A DNA stretch of 64,000 bases from Anopheles merus (Eukaryota; Arthropoda; Insecta; Diptera; Culicidae): contig NC_054085.1 of the NCBI RefSeq assembly GCF_017562075.2, positions 9,518,259 through 9,582,258 of the forward strand. Direction: 5' to 3'. Both the position numbers and the translations under genes were made by a program. The notes under the pieces were generated by a model, which searched no databases, was not told the DNA's origin, and saw only the letters and a list, made by a program, of their open reading frames with translations. The stretch's first letter is position 1; every line of letters starts with the position of its first letter. This document shows, in pieces, positions 50,102 through 61,467 of this stretch.

Positions 50102-51804
50102 GCGTGGGACGGGCGAGAGTGTTCGTTCGGGGAGTGTGTTTGTGTGAACCAAAAACGAAACGTTAAAAAGATCATTATTTTTAAGGCAATTTTCGAGATA
50201 CAGATCAAGCCGCCTCGCCAAGCTCCCAAAAAAGGCATTGGAGAGGCCCTCATTGCGGCTTGGCGTGCGTGTGTCAGTGCGTAAGTGTGCGTAAGTGAAT
50301 TACGTGATGTGTGTGTGAGAGAAGATTCAACTTCAAACATCTGGAATCGGCTCCTGAAGATTGGTTTCAGATTCAGCAACGAAAATCATACCTTTTTCGC
50401 CCGAGTGTCTATATCTAAGTTAGTTTCGCTCCGATGCCAATGGGTCCTCAGGAACTCATACCTGAGGAAATGGCGTTTCGTAATACCTCTAATTCTACGA
50501 TCAGTGTCGCAATAGGGGAAAACCACGAGAGGTTACGTTGAGGAGCGACGTCACTTTTCTGAAATATAATGATGGTAGAAGATTAATAGCCGTTGTGTGT
50601 TGTGTTCTGTTCTGTTCTGTGCCACCGCTGTGATGGTGATGCGCGTACTGCCATGCGCGTAACAATGTCGCAAGATGTCGGGAGATCAAGGGGCTATTGT
50701 GCAGGTTGATTCAGTGCATTCAGTGCAATGAGTGAGCAATTGTTTTTCCACTCCAACTGTCGCGTAGTTAATGAGCTGTCGCGACGCGGAGGTTTGTTTC
50801 GTAAGATTTTCACCCAACCGCGGTCGTTACGATTCGACAACCGGCATTGTTCCGGCTCGATGGAGCCATCTTCGTTGAGTTGAAGTTTTCCACAAAGGGC
50901 AAACAAAACAAAAAACACACATACATCTGGTTTGTGGTTTGCCAAAAGCAGCAGAAAAAAAGAACTCCAAAACCTGTCCTAATGCTCGTTTGCCAAATTA
51001 TACCAAAAGCTGGCGGGTCCGCCGCGAAATTAATATATTCACGCTCAGAAGGGTAGGGAAGGGAGGTGCGTTGCGGTTTTTGGCAAACCAGTTTCAATAT
51101 CAACTGTAACACGTTCCGATTGAACTTGACTTCTTGGGTCAGTCGGGCTCGGTGCATTTCGCGGGCGCGAGCCCGCCTTGTTGCTATTCAAGCTTTTGCG
51201 ACTGTCCGTGGCATAATTATGTGAAGGATTTTTCAATCCCTTTGCTCGCTTATTAGCGAAAGTTGCGTTACGCACAGATCGCCGGCAGGTACGGCGTTGG
51301 CGTTTTATTTGCATGAAGCCGGTTAGTTGCGCGAGGACGAGCAGCCGCGAGGATTGGCTTTCTGTCTGACTTTATCCGTTTTTCTTCAAATTCTATACTT
51401 CGTTTGTTGTTTGGGAAGAGCTTTCCAAAAGCTGATGTGGTGGTGGGATGGTTATTCGCATCTTCATTTTGTGCAGATTCTGGCAATTCTTTATATCGAT
51501 CTGGCCATTAGACATAATGATATCGGATGGAATACATTTGAAACTTTGTGCTACTTCCTGGATGGTTGTGCGGTTGCTGTAGCATGCTGAAAAAAAATGC
51601 AAACAGATTTTTAATTTTTAATAATGTCCAAGACGGCATGACTTTCTCAACCTTGATCTACTAACATATCTGGCGTTAAAGTTACTAGTGGCATATCTGC
51701 TTTCTAAATCTGCTGTATTAGTATGCTGTATGGCACTTGATGAGCATGGTAACTGATCCTCCATGTTCCTTCCACACATTCTTGCGATCATCCTCGTGAA
51801 CACG
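50102..51804. other. No recognisable gene
   Basis: Probable 3' UTR of the small gene, then spacer with TG-rich and TGTTC-repeat patches. No coding signal. Confidence 0.5.
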
Positions 51805-51812
51805 ATCTAGAG
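51805..51812. repeat. Left target-site duplication ATCTAGAG
   Basis: Exact 8-bp copy of 52858-52865, flanking the 1045-bp hAT-like element. Confidence 0.75.
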
Positions 51813-52857
51813 CCGCGAAGTCAAACGTACGGCCCGGGGGCCTCATGAGACCCTCGAAGAACTGTGGCAGTTATTTGAATGAGATTGAAGTAGATTGTAG
51901 GTTACGAGACAGAAAAAATAGGTTTATTAATTTTTATCCATCGAGAAAAAAAAGATTTCAACATTCAGCCTTAATAGTTCGATTAACGAAGTTTGAAGTA
52001 AGTTCCTCACAGTGGCTGTTTTTGGGAAGGTATCCTCGAAGATGGCATGTAGCATGTGTTTTAGTTCTTGTTTGCTGGCGGCCCCCTAAAGTCATACACA
52101 TATTTTCCTATATTTTCATCCATTTTCTGACTTTGAGGCTTTCTGGAAAATTCGGAAACCATGTATACCACTCGGAATACCACTTTCTTCACTTAATTGA
52201 AGAGGGTGCTCTTTAGCTAGGCTTCTGAAAAAACAGCACTTCAAAAAGGCGTGAATTGTACGAGGCCTATTAGAAGTTGGTAGTCGCTTTTCCTTTAAAA
52301 AATGCCTCACAGCTAGCAAATATTTGCCGATATAGTGCTAAAATTATGAGTTATCGTTATTAGTCACTAGCGTTGTCAAAATGCAGCATTCGTTCATCGT
52401 GTTATGTTGAGGTAATATATGTTGAGGTAATATAGGAGGTATAAAAACCTGTCCAGGCAGTCTCAAAGTTGGCATATATCTGTTACATTGGATAAGAATG
52501 ATAAAATTTCTGAGTTAGGCTCACCGCCGCTAAAGTTAAGTATGAGTAAATGTAAACTGCTTTGCGTATTATATTTTTATTTCCATATTTCTTTTTTCTA
52601 CGATTCTAGATTATAGATATGATTCTAGGTAAAAGAAAAATCCTTAATGTGGTATAGAAGTGGGTGATGGAGAGAACAAAACCTGGACCAAATACTTAAA
52701 ATATTTAAATAATTTATTTTGGTATAAAATGGTACAATTTTACCAACCACATAATCTCCCCCTCCCCTTCACCTACCAAGCAGCACTCAATTGCGGCCCG
52801 CGAAAATATGTTCAACTGTAATTCGGCCCACGACCCAAAACGAGTTTGACATCACTG
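51813..52857. mobile_element. hAT-like transposable element, 1045 bp, with intact 8-bp TSD
   Basis: The ends are CCGCGAAGTCAAACG on the left and CGAGTTTGACATCACTG on the right, matching at 12 of 15 positions when inverted. They are flanked by the exact 8-bp duplication ATCTAGAG (51805-51812 and 52858-52865). Subterminal GGCCCG motifs resemble those of the 1664-bp element at 23.9 kb, so the two probably belong to related families. The interior has a 123-codon frame at 51845-52216 without any transposase motif I recognise, and is otherwise AT-rich with a short doublet of GTTGAGGTAATATA. The left terminal bases have drifted from CAG. Confidence 0.75.
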
Positions 52858-52865
52858 ATCTAGAG
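52858..52865. repeat. Right target-site duplication ATCTAGAG
   Basis: Exact 8-bp copy of 51805-51812, flanking the 1045-bp hAT-like element. Confidence 0.75.
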
Positions 52866-53915
52866 GATAGATCACTGGACAAACGCCTTAGGTACAGGAT
52901 GCGTCTTTAGCGAGTAAATGGTGTTACATACGTTATATATGTACGTTACGTTATCCCAGCTTAGGTGTACAGAGTAACACTTCCACGAGCTAGTATTCCC
53001 CGCACAGGACTGTTGGCGCTCCATGACTACGAAACAGCCAGGTGTTAGTCGCAACAGGTGTTAGTCACATACAAAAACTATCGACCAATGAAGGCTCTCT
53101 TTTGAATAAAAACGGCATATCAAGGAGGATCCTATCTGAAAACTCTCAAGGACATACTATCCAATATGGATCTGTCTGTGGAACTCATATAGTATTGTAA
53201 TGTAATCAATAATACAGGGATCCCTTTGGACGTCCCTCCAGTGCTCTAGTAACTATTAGTAACTCCAGTAACAGGAAGTTTCATAGACGACCAAACTTGC
53301 ATTCTGACCATCTCATATAAACCCTGTAAGGCCCCTTACTGCACCATCAGTAACCTTCTAACAACGTTAGATACGGGAAGCAGATGAAAAACAATTTGAT
53401 TTAAACTTCGGTTACTATTTCTTCTCTTGCTGAGAGTACTTGTTGGATTAATACGCCGTTCACCAACCACGGTTGCGATTGTTTGAAAGCGATAGATTTG
53501 AAGAATCTGTAGTTGAATTTTCGTTGTGTTTCGAATTCCAGGTTCCATTTCAGACTTATCCAGATTCGCCCGGAATTGACCGAACTCGTCCGGAGGCGTT
53601 CGGATTCAGTACAGAGTCAAATCCGGTTTTGATTCGGATTGAATGCACAGCTCGACTTTCAGATTAACCATCACTATTGCTGTGCCCTGTGTCTAGCATT
53701 GGGTTGGCCAACTAGGTACGAAGATGTCACAGATAACTTTCTTTAACTATTTCTCCAAAGCTGTTGGTACCATTCGGTACACTTAGAACTTAAAGGAATG
53801 ATGTTCGATATGACTCAGTTCGCCTTGATGTATCTTACCCAACGCCCTAGACAAATGACGTGAATTAATGTACGCAACGACCATCAATCATCGACTGTTG
53901 TGATTATTCATGCAG
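52866..53915. other. No recognisable gene
   Basis: Spacer after the 1045-bp element, with a degenerate TCCGA-type tract at about 53545-53660. Confidence 0.5.
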
Positions 53916-54876
53916 TTTCAAATCATCAAAATTTTCCCTACGGCTTAAGTTTTACTGTAACGGCGTAACGTGCATGCTGGAAACCCTGCACTTCGACGAA
54001 GAGTACATGTTCGCGTTTTGCTATCCGATCAACGCCACTGCCCAGCTGACGGTAATCGATGTTAAGGGAACCGTTTTCGATCTCACCACGCTACCGAACC
54101 TAACCAAACCTTCGTACTTTCGTTCTGCAGCACTCTTACCTGGACAGTGTGGTATTAAAGCGAACGGCTAAACTCCTCGTGTAAGAAGTATCGAAACGCC
54201 GATCAACACGTTCATTATAGTGATGTGCTCTCTGGAGCGCACCCACGACTCCGAGCCGACTCCGGCTATTGTTAGTTCGATTATGACTCCGGCAAAATCT
54301 GAACCACGAGTTCCACCCGGGGTCTCCGGAAACCATCCGGACCATCCGAAATCGATTCCGAAATTATCGGAGTCGTATCGGACCCGACTTCCGATGTTTG
54401 CCAACTTTACCCATCACTAGTTCATTCTGCACGGGAGCCGCAATCTGCTTCCGCAACCGTCATACTAGAACAAGATCCCGGTGATCCATGTCACTCCCGG
54501 CGTTAGTTGTTGAGAGTGAATTTTGTCACTTGATTGCAAATCAATCGGCTAGAAGGGTTAGACTTTGGTTGTACTATCGTACATGAGATGTTTGCAGAGA
54601 GTGACGTTAAGAGCAACCCGCATCCATACAAAAAAAAAAACGAGGCGCCGAGCATGATATCGGGAAGAATTGAGACGCTGTCCTGATCGGAACATAATGA
54701 GATGTCGGAGGATTTGAGGATTGTTCTTTAAATACGATCGATCTCGACAGCAACTCTACATGATGGAGCTGGTGCTCAGGAAGAATCAGCTCACGAACGT
54801 GATCGTCCCTGGTCAGCTGACCGATGAAGCGGTTGGAAAGCATCGATTAAATCTTCAAACGGTTGGCAAACAATGA
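53916..54876 (+). pseudogene. Decayed or unrecognised gene: three coding-like segments in different frames
   Basis: Segment 1 (53916-54172) follows an acceptor-like TTCATGCAG and reads FKSSKFSLRLKFYCNGVTCM, then HFDEEYMFAFCYPI and QLTVIDVKGTVFDL, before a TAA. Segment 2 (54534-54686) includes TIVHEMFAESDVKS and SMISGRIETLS, then TGA. Segment 3 (54718-54876) includes RQQLYMMELVLRKNQL and VIVPGQLTDEAVGK, then TGA. The segments lie in different frames, with a degenerate TCCGA-type repeat (about 54230-54415) between the first two. Codon use is GC3-rich and unlike the flanks. I read this as a broken gene copy, or less likely as exons of a gene whose splice sites I cannot assign. I do not recognise the product. 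There are no signs of poly(A) insertion. Confidence 0.4.
54230..54415. repeat. Degenerate TCCGA/TCCGG-type simple repeat
   Basis: Dense reiteration of CCGACTCC, TCCGGAAA, TCCGAAAT and similar words. A related tract lies at 53545-53660 and inside the 1664-bp element near 24900-25110. It looks like an ageing satellite-like simple repeat that separates two coding-like segments. Confidence 0.45.
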
Positions 54877-55013
54877 TTTTAGACCGTTGCTATCGATAAA
54901 GTCCGTGAACATGGGTGACAATTGGTAAGGTTGGGAGTTCACTGTCCTATTTCGTTATCTCTTTAAACAAAACTATGCTCTAGTTGTACATTTAAATCCT
55001 GTCGCTTTCATCG

Positions 55014-55019
55014 TTTATT
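55014..55019 (-). terminator. Candidate poly(A) signal of the ZC3H18-like gene
   Basis: AATAAA on the minus strand about 560 nt after the stop codon; no closer AATAAA was noticed. The 3' UTR would then be 55014-55579 and covers the otherwise gene-free stretch there. Confidence 0.35.
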
Positions 55020-55579
55020 AGAATACATTTAATTCGTCTGCAAAACTAGGCCGGCCCTTCTAACTGCCCACCCACTAGTTCCTCCCCTAGCAAATATTCA
55101 TGTGTGGGACACATTGTCATAGGAGAGAAAGAAAAAAAAAACAACATAAAAATGTTATGAAAATAAGAGAAAAAACGCGTATCTGCTGCTTCCTAGCTGT
55201 GGCCTATGCTTAATTTAATCATAATTGTGTTCATTTTCCAGGTGGTGCATTGGGGGGCTGATTAGGGGAAAAGGGAAACGTTTCCCTTATTTTACGGGAC
55301 ACTGTTCCTCCTCCCCTTTCGTCACATCTCCGTCCTCTTATACTGGAATGGGTTTTACGGAGTCTGTGTATATGTAGTGCCTGTCTATGTGTGTGGTGCC
55401 TGCGGCGCATTTACCCAAACATCAAACTGTTCTCTCTTATCGTGTAGCTCGCGGGAGATTGGGATGGATCGGCGGAAAGTGGATGATTGTGATCGTGCGG
55501 TGATGAAACGGGGTCGTTGTAGTAGTAGTAGTCCATAGTAAAGGGTGGTGGTGTTGGGAGGGTAAACGGGATAGGAGAT

Positions 55580-58500
55580 TTACGATATCTTGGTGCGCTT
55601 CCGGGCGATCGCTTCCTCGACGGCGCGCAGCTGCTTCAGCAGCTCTTCCCGGCGCGACGACTTTTTCGACGCGGCCGCATTCGCCTTCTCCATCGCCGCA
55701 CTCGAGGGCGGTATCACCTGCGCACCGCCACCCTTGCCCTCGCTGTGCTTCTTTGAATCTGCAAAGGAACGGGCAACACAAGTGAGCATAAAACAATTCC
55801 GGATACAATGGTTCTGCTAATTCGCTTACCCTTCTTTCCCATGCTGGCTGATTTGGAGGATTTTTCCGACGCGCGAACCTTTGCCGTTCTTCCCTTGCCA
55901 GCGCCCCGCGACGAGCTGGAGGAGCTGGAGGAGTACGAGCTTTCCGAGCCGGAATCGCTCGAATCGGACGAACCGGAGCCGGAGCTGCTCGAGTGTCGCC
56001 TGTGTTTGGCCGCGGATGCTTTGTGCATCGGAGGGGACTGAAACGAAACGAAACGGAAACAGCATTTAGTCAGCGTTACACAGTAGACCGTCTTCATTTT
56101 GTCGCAAATTACCATCTTTCGCTTGGAGGTGACCACCTTCTCGACCATGCGCTTCTCTACCACCGGCGATGGTCCTCGTTTGTCCATTCGTTTGACCGGC
56201 ACTGGAGATCCTTTGCGTCCTACAAAACAAACAAACAAACAAACAGTTCCAAATGTTTTTCCCCATAATCCACCCAAGATTGCTTACCACGCCGAGGGCT
56301 AACGCTTGGCGAGCGGGTGCGTATCACCTTGCGCACGTGCGTTGTGCTCGCGTGACGCTCGCCTTCCTTCGACCGGTGGCTGTCGTAGCGATTGCGCCGG
56401 GTCGTGGTCGGGCTGGGCGAACGGCTCGAATCCGAGCTCGACCCGGACCGGGAGCTGCTGCTGGAGCTGCTGTACGAGGAGCTGTTGCTGTAACTTCGTC
56501 GATCGGCTCCACCGCCACCTCCGCCACCACCGCCGCCACCACGTCTTCCTCCACGTTTGTCCCGTCCCGGAGATTTCGAGCGCATCCACGGGTCGTTCCA
56601 CTCGTCCGCACGCTGCAAAATCACCTCCCGAGTGGCACGCGGATGGCGGCGCTTTGACAGATCGTCATCCTCGTACTGGGGCATACGGTGCGATGGCAGC
56701 TCCCGGTAGCGATGGGTCCGGCCGAACGCATCCTCCTCGAACGGGGGTGCACCGGGACCGGCCGCACCACCGCCAGCGCCGCCCCGCGGGTACTTTGACG
56801 TCGGGGCAGGATAATCGTAACCAGGTGGTACCGCTGCAGGGGGTCTTCCAGGGTAGGCAGGTGTAATCTAAAACAAAAGAAAGAGGGAAAACCGTAAGCC
56901 TTTCTTTGCAAGCGAATGGAAATTGTGCTCCCACTTACATCCGACGGTGACGCACGATCCCGCGTGTAGTAGTTGTCCTTCTCCAGCTCGTCCTGCGTCA
57001 GCGTCAGGTTCATCTTTTTGTCGTCGAAATCGATGTCCTGCTCCTTGCGCTTGTTCGCCTTGCGCATCATCTCCTTGGCCGTGCGCAGCCCCCGCTCCCA
57101 GGCACTTTCGGCGACGACCGGCTCGACGGGACGCACCGGCGGGGGCAGCCCGACCGTGGCCGGGTACGGTGCCACTACTGCGACCGGATGGTGCGCTAGA
57201 TGGTGCAGCGGCGGCCGCTCGTGGCGATAGTCGGGCGGGTAGAGCGGGGCCGCCGGGTGGCCCCCGTACCCGGGCGGCTGATGCGTCACCGGCACGGGCC
57301 GCACCATGTCGAACATTGTGTAGTTGCCCTTGTCGGTGACGCCCGGGTGCAGGAAGCGGCAGCTCATGCCCCACGTGCACTGGCCGCGCGTGTAGAACCG
57401 GCAGACCGGTTTCGGTTCCGACTCTTCCGGCCGCTTCTCGTCCTCATCCGTCACTTCGCCCTCTTCCAGCTCTTCGCCCTCCTCCAGCTCATCGTCGCCA
57501 CCGGCCGCTGCTGCTCCTTCCTTCGCTTCCTCTTTTTTGCCCTTCTCTGTGGCATCATCCGCCTTCTTCTCGGGCTCCTTCGGTGCATCGTTGCATTCGC
57601 CCTCCTCCGCCTCAAAGTCGAGCGCATCCTCATCGTTCTTGTTGTCCATCAGGTTGCCCTCGTGCAGCAGTTTGTCGTGGTTTCGTGTCGCCGCAGCACC
57701 GCCGCCATTTGCCCCGCTGGCTCCTCCTACTCCTCCTCCTGCACCGTTGATCGTGTGCTTGTCCGCGTCCATATTGCGCAGCTGGTTCTTGCGCTCCTCC
57801 AGCTTCTGCCGCAGGTCGGTAATTTTCGGCCGCTCGTCCCGCTGCTGCTGCTGCTGCTGCTCGCCTGCCTCACTGCCGTCCCGCTCCGACGCGGACACGG
57901 TCGAGGTGGCCGGCCCCCGGCTGTGCTCATCATCCTCCTCGCCCTCTTCCTGCTCCTCGTCCGTTCCGTCGTCCTCTTTCCGCCCCCCGGCGTGCCGCTT
58001 CACACTCTCCCGCTCGCTGTCCCGATCATCCTCTTCCTCTCCGTCCTCCTCCTCATCCTGCCCCGCTCGGCCCGGCTCGTTGTCACTCTCCAGGCTGACG
58101 TCGCTCAGATCTTCGTGGCTCATGTTGAGCGCGCTGTTCTTTGCGCCTGGCCCACCATCGCTGCCGGCCACCGCTCCACCCTCCACACTCCGCTCACCAC
58201 CTCCCGCTTCCGGTGATGCGGGCGCTTTGTCCTCCCGTTCCGATTCCTCCTCCATCTCGCAGTCCGAAATCTCTTCGCCCTTAAGCTTTTCGCTCAGATT
58301 GGACGTGGTCGAGTTGCGAGACAGTGAGCGGTGCTGGCGGTTTGAGCTGCTCGCACTGCCCCCTCGCCGCCGGTGATGGTGACTCCCGCCCTTGCTCGAG
58401 CTGTTGTCCGAGTGGTTCGATTCCTTCGACAGCGAGCGCGAACGATCGTACCGCCGCTCGCCCTGCGACCCCCCGCTTGGGCTACGGCTCGATCGATTGT

Positions 58501-58924
58501 GGGCCGAGGACGAGGCTGGCGATTTGGGATGCGACTGGGGCGAGTTTTCCGCACTCAGGTAGGAAGGCGAATTGACGGCATCGAACGTTTTGGCCGGGCT
58601 GGACAGCGAGTCCTGCTTGCCCGCATCGTACGACAAGCTGCCCGGGGAGTTGGAGCGCGACTGGGACCGAGAGCGGGACCGGGACGGTCGGTTGCTTTCC
58701 CGTCCACCGTCGTTCGGTTCACCGCCATCATCGTCGCCACCGCCATCACCACCTCCGAGCACGTCTCCCGCGTTCGATGCGGGCGACGGTGAACGTGACG
58801 GCGAACCGGAACCATCGGAATGATCGTCTTCCTGCTGCTCCTTTCCACCGCCCGGGCTCGCAGCCTGCTCCGAATCGGAGCTGTTCGATGCCGACGAGCC
58901 TGGTCTCGAATCATCACTGTCCAT
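55580..58924 (-). CDS. ZC3H18: ZC3H18-like CCCH zinc-finger, RS-rich nuclear RNA-processing protein, five exons
   Basis: Minus-strand exons 58924-56939, 56867-56288, 56219-56113, 56037-55830 and 55758-55580 join to 3060 nt, 1019 residues; all introns are GT-AG with matching phases 0, 1, 0 and 1. Visible parts in order: an acidic Ser-rich N-terminus; RS/SR dipeptides around residues 78-93; Ser/Pro- and Asp/Glu-rich low complexity; an acidic block (EEGEELEEGEVTDEDE); one CCCH finger C508-x7-C516-x5-C522-x3-H526 (CRFYTRGQCTWGMSCRFLH) followed by PGVTDKGNYTMFD; a Pro-rich stretch; a Gly run and Ser/Arg blocks; and a conserved C-terminal helix (ELLKQLRAVEEAIARKR). This arrangement is that of ZC3H18/NHN1, which links the nuclear cap-binding complex to the exosome NEXT complex and mRNA fate. 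The finger plus C-terminal helix make the family call firm. The antisense open frames over exon 1 are shadows of its GC-rich codons. It is divergent from PI4KA. Confidence 0.93.
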
Positions 58925-59026
58925 CTCGCTTTAGCAAGCGTGGATTGGGGATTGCTCCCGTGCGATGCTTTCCCTGTACCGCGTGTGTCACTCTTGCTCC
59001 GTACCGTGGAAGTGTTGGTGGTGCCG
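58925..59026 (-). other. 5' UTR segment of the ZC3H18-like gene
   Basis: A good acceptor (TTTACTTGCAG on the minus strand) lies just before 59026, about 100 nt upstream of the ATG, which indicates a spliced leader. Candidate minus-strand donors further upstream are near 59640 (TTTTAAG/GTAAGAG), 59903, 60190 and 60760; I cannot tell which is used. Confidence 0.5.
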
Positions 59027-61467
59027 CTGCAAGTAAATAAAGAGAGTTAGTTTCATTTTTGGCACCTTTTTCCTACAAAGACCCCAATAACAGTACGAAA
59101 ATAAACAAATTAGCTCAGTTTGTTCTCATCCAAATTCGCTCAGATCACTAAAGACGGGCTTAAACCGTTCTTACGCTGTGTGCTGTTTTTAGAAGTTGTG
59201 ACCATCATCCTCGTCCGTTTTGGCTTTGCTCGAGGTGCCTTACTTACAAAAAAAACATACGGTAAAGTAATCAGAGCACCGGAAACCATCTTCCATCTCC
59301 TCCATGTCCTCCAACGCAAATCTCCGTGACTGTGTGACTTGATTGCTCTTCTCCCTTTGCATTCCATTTTCACACCATACAGCCGACCGCCGCCGCCGCC
59401 GCCACATCATCTTTGGAGTGCGGCATGGCCCACTCGATCCCCCACCGTTGTTTACACATTCATACATAAACGCACACACACTCAAACAAGCATACCAACC
59501 AACACACACAAACACACAGGAGAGAGCGAGAAAGGCAATGCAATTCTGTGATCTGGTTCTGCAAAAAAATCGCATCACTGGGTTGTGTTGGGTGGGGAGA
59601 GAGAGAGAGAGAGGTTGGCTCGTTTGCTGTTTTCTCTTACCTTAAAATCGTACCGGAAGGGGAAGAAGTTTCGATTTTTTTAGGTTGGTTTGTTTTACAA
59701 AGGTTTGAACTGAACACAAGAGACTTTTGGGGTTTGAACTTCAACAACTGAACACACGGCAAAAACGGACGGGCTTCATTATAAAACAATTCCAGCCCAC
59801 GCGCGGATGAGAAGCATCAACTACTACTACCCTGGGAGGGTTTTTGTTGTTTTGTTTGTAATACTTTTGAGGGACAGTTCTTAGCTTACCGGCCATAGCC
59901 TTTCGCTTACTTGAACTTGTTTTTTTTGTATACTGCACTTTTACGTTATAAACTGACTCTTATACTTAGAACACCACCTGTGTCGGCTCAGGTGACACCA
60001 CCACTATCCGGATGGTTCCGACGCCGGAACCCACCGTACATTGTCCTGCGATTTCCACCACAAAAACGACAACAACTACCACCACCGATCGAACTTCGCC
60101 AATTTGGCAAACGGTCAACAAGCGCGCACGGCAGCAGCAGCAGTTCTTCGCATTCGACATTTAGCGTACTTTGGATGTTCATGGCTTACTTAGCTCTTGC
60201 GCGCTTTATACTCGCGTTTACTGAACGGAACTGAAACTGATACTGTTTTTCCCACGTACGTTCCCACGTACGTGCCGGGCCGTACCCCTTACAGGGAAAT
60301 GGACCGCCGCAAATTCACTGTAACAACTGTAAAACAACAATCGCAAAGAAAGGGCCCATCATCACCACCATCTTGTTTCTCGCCTGTCGGCAGCAGCCTG
60401 CTGCGGCGTCACCGTATGTTGACAGGGAATTGCGACGAATGCGACGAGGGCGCTGGTGGCGATGAAGGAAAACGAAAATTACTGTTTCTAAACATTCACT
60501 GTCTTGCACTTTTCGCTATCCATTTCCAGAATTCACCCCGGAAGGAGGAGAACCGGGGACGACGCTGGACGCGCACCACGATACCTGTATGTGTGTGCGT
60601 GTGTGTCTGTGTGAGAGACCCTTGGTTGTTTACTCGGAAGATTTCACTATCAATTGCGTTCGCGTTCACTTTTGTCTTACTAAAGGGCCAGAAAGAGGGA
60701 CTAATAACACGGGTATGGAGGGATGTGTAACAATTTGTCCCCACCAGTCGGTGCTTACCTTCACAGTGAAAGAAATAAGGGGGGGGAGTGAAACGCAACA
60801 ACGGGCGTAGCGGTGGTGGGCAGCAGCAGCAGCAGCAGGAGCGCTAGGGTTGTATTGGGGACAGCCGTCCGAAACTGCTTGCTCACCCGGCTCGAGTTCG
60901 GGAATGCCCTTTCTGCCCGCAATCCGGAACACCGTCGATGCGTTTGCGAGGCCGTTGGGAAAACACCGAGTTTCCGAAACCGCTGCACGTCGCTTGCCGG
61001 GGAAAAATCGATATTTTTCCGATAGAAAACCGCTCCCGTCCTAGTTTGCCCTGCGACCACGCTAAGGATGAAAAATGAACGCAAAAAATGCCTCCGCATT
61101 TGACAGCGGTGACGTTTTGGCTGTGGCGCACGGTGTGTGCTCGACTGGTCTAATGAGATATTGATGTTGGGGAATTAATTTTATTGAACCAAAACGAATG
61201 ATAAATAATTAAATAAAAATATAAAAAGCAGAATTTAAAAATTTTGAACATTTTTCACATCACTATTTGCTTTTCGTTTGAAAATTATAAATTCGTTTTT
61301 TTCCTCATTCGAGTACACTGCTCGAATCCGCTGTGCCGTCATCATCCAAATGTCAACACACGAAAAAAGTAAATAAAAAAACGGGATCGAAAATTGGACC
61401 AGTCAGGCACACAGGCAGAGCAGAGTGAAGCTGATAAAAGGCAGCGATAAAAATATCCTCCGCAGCC
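59027..61467. promoter_or_regulatory. Divergent spacer between the ZC3H18-like gene and PI4KA
   Basis: Contains possible minus-strand leader exons and donors (near 59640, 59903 and 60760), GA and CA microsatellites, and presumably both promoters. No coding frame with bias is seen. A short AT-rich stretch at 61150-61320 may separate the two transcription units. Confidence 0.4.
59599..59613. repeat. (GA)n microsatellite
   Basis: GA run within the divergent ZC3H18-like/PI4KA spacer; it may also serve as a GAGA-type site. Confidence 0.6.

Noticed and set aside
57200..58376. Long plus-strand open frames (338 and 279 codons)
   Set aside because: They are antisense shadows of the GC-rich, Ser/Asp/Glu-coding first exon of the ZC3H18-like gene.
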